Source: an uncultured Oscillospiraceae bacterium (lineage in GTDB: Bacteria; Bacillota; Clostridia; Oscillospirales; Oscillospiraceae). Taken from it: DNA of 64,000 nt. Both the position numbers and the translations under genes were made by a program. A model generated the notes under the pieces. It was not told the origin of the DNA. It worked only from the letters and a program-made list of their open reading frames with translations, and ran no database searches. Below are positions 58,827 through 64,000 of the stretch, in pieces (position 1 is the stretch's first letter; every line of letters starts with the position of its first letter). Location: the NCBI GenBank assembly GCA_934565795.1, contig CAKTIM010000008.1, positions 27,803 through 91,802 on the forward strand, written 5' to 3'.

Positions 58827-59498
58827 TCAAAGCATCTGAAACGCGGTCAGCATTGCCACCGCGTTGATGCAGGCATGGATCAGCATGGAGGTCACGATGC
58901 TGCCGGTGGCCTCCATGCCCGCAGCGAGCACAATTCCTGCGGGGATGTACTGAACAAAGCACATCAGGAGCCGGGCTGCGGAAAAGCGGCCCACGTACCC
59001 GGTCACATGAATGGCGGCAAAGGCAGCGACAGTAATGACATACGCCGCCCACCTGCCGAATCTGCGGGCGCTGCGGAACACAAGCCCACGGAACAGCAGC
59101 TCCTCACTGATGGGAGCCAGCAGCACGGTGGCGACTGCGGTGAGCACCGGGCTGCTTCTGAGAAAGCCCAGAATGGAATTGTCGTTTACATTGGTAAAAT
59201 CCGGGTCGACCGCGAAAATGGCCGCCCCCAGCGCCGACGACGCCAGGTAATACACACCCAGGCAGGCCGCCACGGTCACAAGCGCCCGGCGGGTCTGGCT
59301 CCGAAAAGCACGGAGGCTGCCCAGCAGAAAGCGGCGGAAAATAAGCGCCGTGGCGCAGGCGCTTACCAGGTGATACAGGAAATTGATCTTCATCAGTCCC
59401 AGCGGGGCCGCCAGCACCAGAATGACCGACCCCAAAAGCAGGTATTGCAGCGCCATCCAAGTCCAGCCGAGGACGGCTTCCTTCTTCGTCAGCTTCAT
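58827..59498 (-). CDS. CPBP-family intramembrane metalloprotease
   Basis: A 223-residue protein with about six to seven spans and the complete CPBP (CAAX protease/bacteriocin-processing, Abi) motifs: SEELLFRGLVF (about 130-140), FAAIH (about 159-163) and HACIN (about 208-212). Roles of family members include prenyl-protein processing and bacteriocin self-immunity; the substrate here is unknown. Its start overlaps the mutS stop by 4 nt, an odd partner between mutS and mutL. Confidence 0.9.
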   Translation of the reverse strand: MKLTKKEAVLGWTWMALQYLLLGSVILVLAAPLGLMKINFLYHLVSACATALIFRRFLLGSLRAFRSQTRRALVTVAACLGVYYLASSALGAAIFAVDPDFTNVNDNSILGFLRSSPVLTAVATVLLAPISEELLFRGLVFRSARRFGRWAAYVITVAAFAAIHVTGYVGRFSAARLLMCFVQYIPAGIVLAAGMEATGSIVTSMLIHACINAVAMLTAFQML

Positions 59499-62095
59499 CC
59501 CAGCATCTTCCTCAGCTTATACAGCTCGTTCATGGCCTCGATGGGGGTCAGGGCCTCCACATTGATGGCACGCAGGGCGGCGGCAATCTGCTGCCGCGCC
59601 AGCTCCTCCATGCTCACCTGATCGTCCTTTTGGGGGGTGGGGAGGCTCACCGGGGCGACCCCGTCCTCCAGCTCCGCCAGAATCTCTCTGGCACGGGCAA
59701 CCACGGCGGCGGGCAGCCCGGCCAGCTTTGCGACCTCGATGCCATAGCTGTCGTCGGTGGCGCCGGGGACGATGCGCCGCAGGAAGATCATCTGCTCTCC
59801 CCGCTTCTTCACGGCGATATTGTAGTTCTTCACATTGGGCAGCCGCTCCTCCATGGTGGAAAGCTCATGGTAATGGGTGGCAAACAGGGTCTTTGCCCCC
59901 AGCTTTTTGGGATTGGCCGCGTATTCCAGCACGGCCCGGGCAATGGCCATGCCATCGTAGGTGGAGGTGCCCCGGCCGATCTCATCCAGAATCAGCAAGC
60001 TGCGGCTGGTGGCGTATTTTAATATAGAGGCCACCTCCGCCATCTCCACCATAAAGGTGGACTGCCCGGAGGCCAGGTCGTCGCTGGCGCCGATGCGGGT
60101 GAATACCCGATCCACCAGGCCGATGCGAGCGCTGCGGGCCGGGACAAAGGAGCCCATCTGCGCCATCAGCACGATCAGCGCCACCTGGCGCATATAGGTA
60201 GACTTACCGGCCATGTTGGGGCCGGTGATGATGGCCACCTGATTGTCCACCGCCCCCAGCTCCGTGCTGTTGGGGACGAACAGGGTGTCCTTCAGCATGG
60301 CCTCCACCACGGGATGGCGGCCATCGGTAATGGATATCTCCTGCCCCAGGCTGATCTCCGGGCGGCAGTAGCCCCGCTCGGCGGCCACGCAGGCCAGGGA
60401 GCACAGCGCATCCACCGCCGCTACGGCGGTGGCCGTCAGCTGCACCCGCTCCGCCCCCTGGGCAAGGTGATTGCGCAGGCGGGTGAAAATCTCATATTCC
60501 AGGGCGGTGAGCCGATCCTTGGCGGTGAGCACCTGGTTTTCCAGCTCCTTCAGCTCCTGGGTGATGTAGCGCTCGCAGTTGGCCAGGGTCTGCTTGCGGA
60601 TATAGCGGTCGGGCACCTGATTGATAAAGGACTTGGATACCTCAATATAATAGCCGAACACCCGGTTATAGCCCACCTTCAGGGTGCGGATGCCGGTTTT
60701 CTCCCGCTCCTCCGCCTCGATGGAGGCAATGGTGCCGGAGCCGCCCTCCATAATGTCGCGCAGCTTATCCGCCTCCGCATCCGCCCCCCGGCGGATGATG
60801 CCGCCCTCCCGGACGGTAAGGGGCGGCTCCTCCACGATGATCTTCTCGATCAGGCGCACATAGTCGCCCATGGGGTCGATGCCGCGATCCAGCTGGGTGA
60901 GCATGGGGGCCTTCAGCTTGCTCAGCTGCTCCTTTACCTGGGGCAGCGCCCGGAAACCCCGGGCCAGGCCCAGCAGATCCCGGCAGTTGACGGTGCCGGT
61001 GACCACCCGGGTGATGACCCGCTCCAGGTCGGTCACCTGCTTCAGCGCCTCCTCCAGCTCGCCGCGGACGATGGGGCTTTGCACCAGCTCCTCCACGGCG
61101 GCCTGCCGCCGGGTGATCTCACCGGCGTCCAGCAGGGGCTTTTCCAGCCAGCCCCGCAGCAGCCGCCCGCCCATGGGGGTGTGGGTCTTGTCCAGCACCC
61201 ACAGCAGCGTGCCCCGCTTTTCCTTGGAGCGCAGGGTCTCCGTCAGCTCCAGATTCCGCCGGGCGTCCATGTCCAGCTCCATAAATTTACCGCCGGTGTA
61301 GTATTGCAGACGGCGGATGTGGGCCAGATCGTTCTTTTGCAGATCCAGCAGGGTTTGCAGCAGCGCGCCGCTGGCGATGGCGGCCAAGGGGTAGGTGGCC
61401 AGCCCCAGCTTTTCGATGGGCGCGTTAAAATGGCTTTGCAGCAGCCGCTCGCAGGCCTCCTGGCGGAACAATGTCTCCTCGCCCTCGTCCACGCAGCAGC
61501 TCAGGCGGTGGCACAGGGCGTCGTGGATCACGTCGCAGTCCACATCCTCGCCCCAGCGCAGTACCTCGCTGGGGGAAAACCGCCCCAGCTCCGAGGCAAC
61601 GGAGGCCGCGTCGGCGCAGGTGGTGGCGTAAAACGCGCCGGTGGATACGTCGCAGAAGGCCAGACCGTAGCGGTGATTTTTCCCATAGATGCAGGCCATG
61701 TAGTTATTCTTGTTTTCATCCAGCATGCAGCTTTCCGTCACGGTGCCGGGGGTGACGATGCGGGTGATGTCCCGCTCCACCAGGCCCTTGGCCGTGGCCG
61801 GATCCTGCATCTGCTCGCACACGGCCACCTTGTAGCCCTTCTGCACCATGCGGGCAATGTAGGCATCCACGCTGTGATAGGGCACGCCGCACATGGGGGT
61901 CTGCTCCTCCTTGGGCTTGCCCCGGTCGCGGGTGGTCAGGGTCAGATCCAGCTCCCGGGCGGCCAGGGTGGCGTCCTCGTTGAACATTTCATAGAAATCG
62001 CCCAGGCGGAAGAACAGCACGCTGTCCTTATTCTTCTCCTTCAGCGCCCGATACTGCTGCTGCATGGGGGTCAGCTCTGTGTCTTTCGCTGCCAT
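59495..62095 (-). CDS. mutS: DNA mismatch repair protein MutS
   Basis: An 866-residue mismatch-recognition ATPase. The N-terminal domain carries the mismatch-wedge motif LFFRLGDFYEMF (about 29-40; F-x-E), followed by connector, lever and clamp domains and the ATPase with Walker A GPNMAGKSTYMRQ (about 625-637) and LILDEIGRGTSTYDG. A C-terminal linker ends with the helix NELYKLRKMLG. 21 nt from miaB. Confidence 0.97.
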   Translation of the reverse strand: MAAKDTELTPMQQQYRALKEKNKDSVLFFRLGDFYEMFNEDATLAARELDLTLTTRDRGKPKEEQTPMCGVPYHSVDAYIARMVQKGYKVAVCEQMQDPATAKGLVERDITRIVTPGTVTESCMLDENKNNYMACIYGKNHRYGLAFCDVSTGAFYATTCADAASVASELGRFSPSEVLRWGEDVDCDVIHDALCHRLSCCVDEGEETLFRQEACERLLQSHFNAPIEKLGLATYPLAAIASGALLQTLLDLQKNDLAHIRRLQYYTGGKFMELDMDARRNLELTETLRSKEKRGTLLWVLDKTHTPMGGRLLRGWLEKPLLDAGEITRRQAAVEELVQSPIVRGELEEALKQVTDLERVITRVVTGTVNCRDLLGLARGFRALPQVKEQLSKLKAPMLTQLDRGIDPMGDYVRLIEKIIVEEPPLTVREGGIIRRGADAEADKLRDIMEGGSGTIASIEAEEREKTGIRTLKVGYNRVFGYYIEVSKSFINQVPDRYIRKQTLANCERYITQELKELENQVLTAKDRLTALEYEIFTRLRNHLAQGAERVQLTATAVAAVDALCSLACVAAERGYCRPEISLGQEISITDGRHPVVEAMLKDTLFVPNSTELGAVDNQVAIITGPNMAGKSTYMRQVALIVLMAQMGSFVPARSARIGLVDRVFTRIGASDDLASGQSTFMVEMAEVASILKYATSRSLLILDEIGRGTSTYDGMAIARAVLEYAANPKKLGAKTLFATHYHELSTMEERLPNVKNYNIAVKKRGEQMIFLRRIVPGATDDSYGIEVAKLAGLPAAVVARAREILAELEDGVAPVSLPTPQKDDQVSMEELARQQIAAALRAINVEALTPIEAMNELYKLRKMLG

Positions 62096-62116
62096 TGATG
62101 CTCCTCCTTTTGGGAA

Positions 62117-63523
62117 TCATTCCGCCAGGACGCCCACCAGGCTCCAGGTGGTCGCGCCTGTGATCTCAAGCTGCCGGAACGAGCCGATCAGGCTGTCGTC
62201 GCCGGGGAAGCGCACCAGCCTGCCGCCCTCGGTGCGGGCGGTGAGATTGTCGCCGTCCCGCCCGTCCACCAGGCAGCGCATTACCTTGCCGATGTAGCCC
62301 CGGTGGGTCTGCTCGGAGATGGCGTTCTGCACCGCGCACAGCCGGTCGAACCGGCGGTTCTTTTCCGCCTTGGGCGTGGGATCGTCCATGGATGCCGCCG
62401 GGGTGCCGGTGCGGGGAGAGAAAATAAAGGTGAACAGGCTGTCGTAGTGCACCTGCTGGATCAGAGACACGGTCTCCTCGAATTCCTCCTCCGTCTCTCC
62501 GGGGAAGCCCACGATCACGTCGCTGGTCAGCACCAGCTCCGGCATCACGGACTTGGCATAATTCACCTTTTCCAGATATGTTTCCCGGTCGTAGTGCCGG
62601 TTCATGGCCTTGAGCACCCGGCTGGAGCCGGACTGGAAGGGAAGATGGAGCTGCTTGGCGATCTTAGGATAGCGGGCCATGGTATCAAACAGCTTCGGGG
62701 AGGCGTCCCTGGGGTGGCTGGTCATAAAGCGAACCAGGAAATCACCGGGCAGCTGGGCGATCCGGGCCAGCAGGTCGGCAAAATCCACCCCTTCGTTCAG
62801 ATCCTTGCCGTAGGAATTCACATTCTGCCCCAGCAGGGTGATCTCCTTTGCCCCGTTTTCGATCAGGCCGCGGCACTCCTCCAGGATGCACTCCGGCCTG
62901 CGGCTGCGCTCCCGCCCCCGGACATAGGGGACGATGCAGTAGGTGCAGAAATTGTTGCACCCGTACATGATGGATACCCAGGCCTTCAGCCCGGAATCGC
63001 GTACCTGGGGAATGCCCTCGGCGATGGAGCCCGGCTCCTCCTGGACATAGAACACCCGGCCGGGCTTTGTCAGCACATTGTATAGGATTTCCGGGAACTG
63101 CCACAGATGATGGGTGGAAAAAACGCCGTCTACATGGGGATAGCTTTCCTTAATGCGCCTGGATACCTTCTCCTCCCCGGCCATGCAGCCGCACAGGAAG
63201 ATCTTCTGCCCCGGATGGCGGCGCTTGGTGTGAGTCAGCGCCCCCAGATTGCCGAACACCCGCTGCTCGGCATGCTCCCGGATGGCGCAGGTATTCATGA
63301 TCACCACATCCGCCCCCTCGGCCTGAGCGCCAATGGTATAGCCGCACTGGGCCAGATACCCCCGGAGCTTCTCGGAATCCGCCTCATTCTGCTGGCAGCC
63401 ATAGGTCTCCACATAAGCAACCGGGGTAACCCCCCGCTGCGCCCAAGCCGACGCAACGGCATCACAATACCCAAACTGCCTGTCCAGCTGCTCCTGAGAG
63501 ATAACGGTGGTTTTTGTATTCAT
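62117..63523 (-). CDS. miaB: tRNA-2-methylthio-N6-dimethylallyladenosine synthase MiaB
   Basis: A 468-residue radical SAM methylthiotransferase acting on tRNA already modified by MiaA. The UPF0004 domain binds the auxiliary cluster (ETYGCQQNEADSEKL, NTCAIREHAEQR, LCGCMAGEE); the radical SAM cluster is CNNFCTYC (about 189-196); the TRAM domain is at the C-terminus. First gene of a long minus-strand run; its own promoter is not obvious in 63524-63600. Confidence 0.96.
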   Translation of the reverse strand: MNTKTTVISQEQLDRQFGYCDAVASAWAQRGVTPVAYVETYGCQQNEADSEKLRGYLAQCGYTIGAQAEGADVVIMNTCAIREHAEQRVFGNLGALTHTKRRHPGQKIFLCGCMAGEEKVSRRIKESYPHVDGVFSTHHLWQFPEILYNVLTKPGRVFYVQEEPGSIAEGIPQVRDSGLKAWVSIMYGCNNFCTYCIVPYVRGRERSRRPECILEECRGLIENGAKEITLLGQNVNSYGKDLNEGVDFADLLARIAQLPGDFLVRFMTSHPRDASPKLFDTMARYPKIAKQLHLPFQSGSSRVLKAMNRHYDRETYLEKVNYAKSVMPELVLTSDVIVGFPGETEEEFEETVSLIQQVHYDSLFTFIFSPRTGTPAASMDDPTPKAEKNRRFDRLCAVQNAISEQTHRGYIGKVMRCLVDGRDGDNLTARTEGGRLVRFPGDDSLIGSFRQLEITGATTWSLVGVLAE

Positions 63524-63644
63524 GGCAGTTCTCCTGATTTTGATAGCTTCTCAACTTTAGATAGTACCATTTCCCCCGCCTTTTTTCAAGAAAAATCTTT
63601 TCGATTTTTTGCAGATACCCACCCACTTCAATAATCCATAACCG

Positions 63645-63925
63645 ATGCCCTCCCCGTAGGGGTCGGCTACCAGCCGACCCTAAACCTTACGGTTTCGGAA
63701 GCAGTAAAGATGAACGTATAACAAAAAAGGATACATCCCCCAAGCTTCCCTGAGGGGTGTTGCAGAGCGCAGCGAATCTTTAATTACAATCATTGCCAGT
63801 GGCAATGATACAATAATCAATTAGCTGTCGCCGCAGCGACTGAAGAGGGCACTCAGGTAAAAAATTTGGAAGAGACTTGACTAAAAAGGTAGAAAGTTAA
63901 ACACTTTGAGTCCGTAGTAGCCAAT
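63645..63925. repeat. REP/BIME-like hairpin block 15 (left arm only)
   Basis: One left head at about 63657, GACTGAAGAGGGC at 63838, a 65-bp element at 63758, and the phrase CTAAAAAGGTAGAAAGTT. The right arm is absent because a transposase-like end joins at the CCGTAG near 63916. Confidence 0.85.
63758..63822 (+). repeat. Nested 65-bp element, variant B
   Basis: After CTGAGGGG, before AGCTGTCGCC; its core reads CATTGCCAGTGGCAATG, intermediate between variants A and B. Confidence 0.8.
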
Positions 63926-63930
63926 CCCCA

Positions 63931-64000
63931 TTAAAACTTTATCTCTGGATAAAGATGTTTCAGCCTGGTTCTGGCGTCGGTGGTGTTGAATTGCCAGGAG
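63931..64000 (-). mobile_element. C-terminal end of a probable transposase, running off the window
   Basis: Minus-strand reading gives 22 residues then TAA: SWQFNTTDARTRLKHLYPEI then KF. The pattern WQF-T-DAR-(K/R)LK-LYP is one I associate with the C-terminus of IS630-like transposases. The gene enters from beyond 64000. Family assignment is tentative because so little is visible. Confidence 0.5.

Noticed and set aside
1..63925. Repeat blocks considered as CRISPR arrays
   Set aside because: Units are palindromic, in both orientations, with variable linkers that are themselves repeated between blocks; there are no regular unique spacers and no cas genes.

Overview
The window looks like a chromosome segment from a gut-type Clostridia (Bacillota), most likely an Oscillospirales/Oscillospiraceae relative. 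This is inferred from the high GC content, tRNA-sensing T-box leaders upstream of metNIQ and ileS, the yggS-sepF-divIVA-ileS division/translation order, a Clostridia-style ethanolamine microcompartment locus, an FprA flavodiiron protein, Hfq and LexA, and very abundant GTAG-headed hairpin repeats. No species can be named from sequence reading alone.

Layout. 1-400: hairpin-repeat block. 606-11779 (minus strand): ethanolamine-utilisation microcompartment operon, transcribed eutG-eutA-eutC-eutL, then a 1-kb repeat block, then eutM-eutT-eutB-eutE-pduL-(conserved hypothetical)-eutN-eutH. 11869-14232 (plus): a small membrane peptide with ruvC-ruvA-ruvB. 14319-14781: strongly expressed zinc-ribbon protein. 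15358-18295: methionine T-box and the methionine ABC importer metNIQ. 18307-20986: a radical-SAM fragment, a DnaA-box cluster, and divergent CoA genes coaBC and coaX. 21855-25750: flavodiiron protein, fructokinase-type sugar kinase, dapH, a cysteine-rich micro-protein. 25799-31282 (minus): acyl-ACP thioesterase, HtrA protease, sensor kinase and response regulator. 31438-34752: ECF S-component, MFS transporter, zinc-dependent phospholipase C-like protein. 34881-38050: alanyl-tRNA editing protein, DegV protein, tRNA-Met and tRNA-Glu. 38840-42319: phage-type holin and frameshifted endolysin, LexA, PspC, a catalytically dead resolvase-like protein. 42402-49489: tcdA, GtrII-like membrane protein, PatB/MalY-type lyase, Na/Pi cotransporter, HMA metallochaperone-like protein. 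49748-63523 (minus): miaB-mutS-CPBP-mutL-miaA-hfq-yggS-sepF-divIVA-[T-box]-ileS. The right edge carries another repeat block and the tail of a probable transposase.

The genes form recognisable modules: ethanolamine to acetaldehyde, acetyl-CoA, acetyl-phosphate or ethanol inside a protein shell; Holliday-junction processing (ruvCAB) and mismatch repair (mutSL); CoA synthesis; methionine uptake controlled by uncharged tRNA-Met; a putative envelope-stress unit (two-component system plus HtrA); and cell division (sepF, divIVA).

The most unusual property is the intergenic DNA. Fifteen blocks (about 57 GTAGGGG/CCCCTAC hairpin heads by eye) occupy nearly every larger intergenic gap. In almost every block the GTAGGGG heads come first and the CCCCTAC heads last, and a second hairpin module (GACTGAAGAGGGC left, GCCCTCTTCAGTC right) obeys the same rule, so each block is a large imperfect palindrome. 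A 64-65 bp palindromic element sits inside these blocks at least 11 times, always next to a GGGG/CCCC run, and a third 50-bp element is found twice. Blocks lie between eutL and eutM, between response regulator and kinase, and between the ileS T-box and ileS, and they appear to supply the 3' ends of a few genes.
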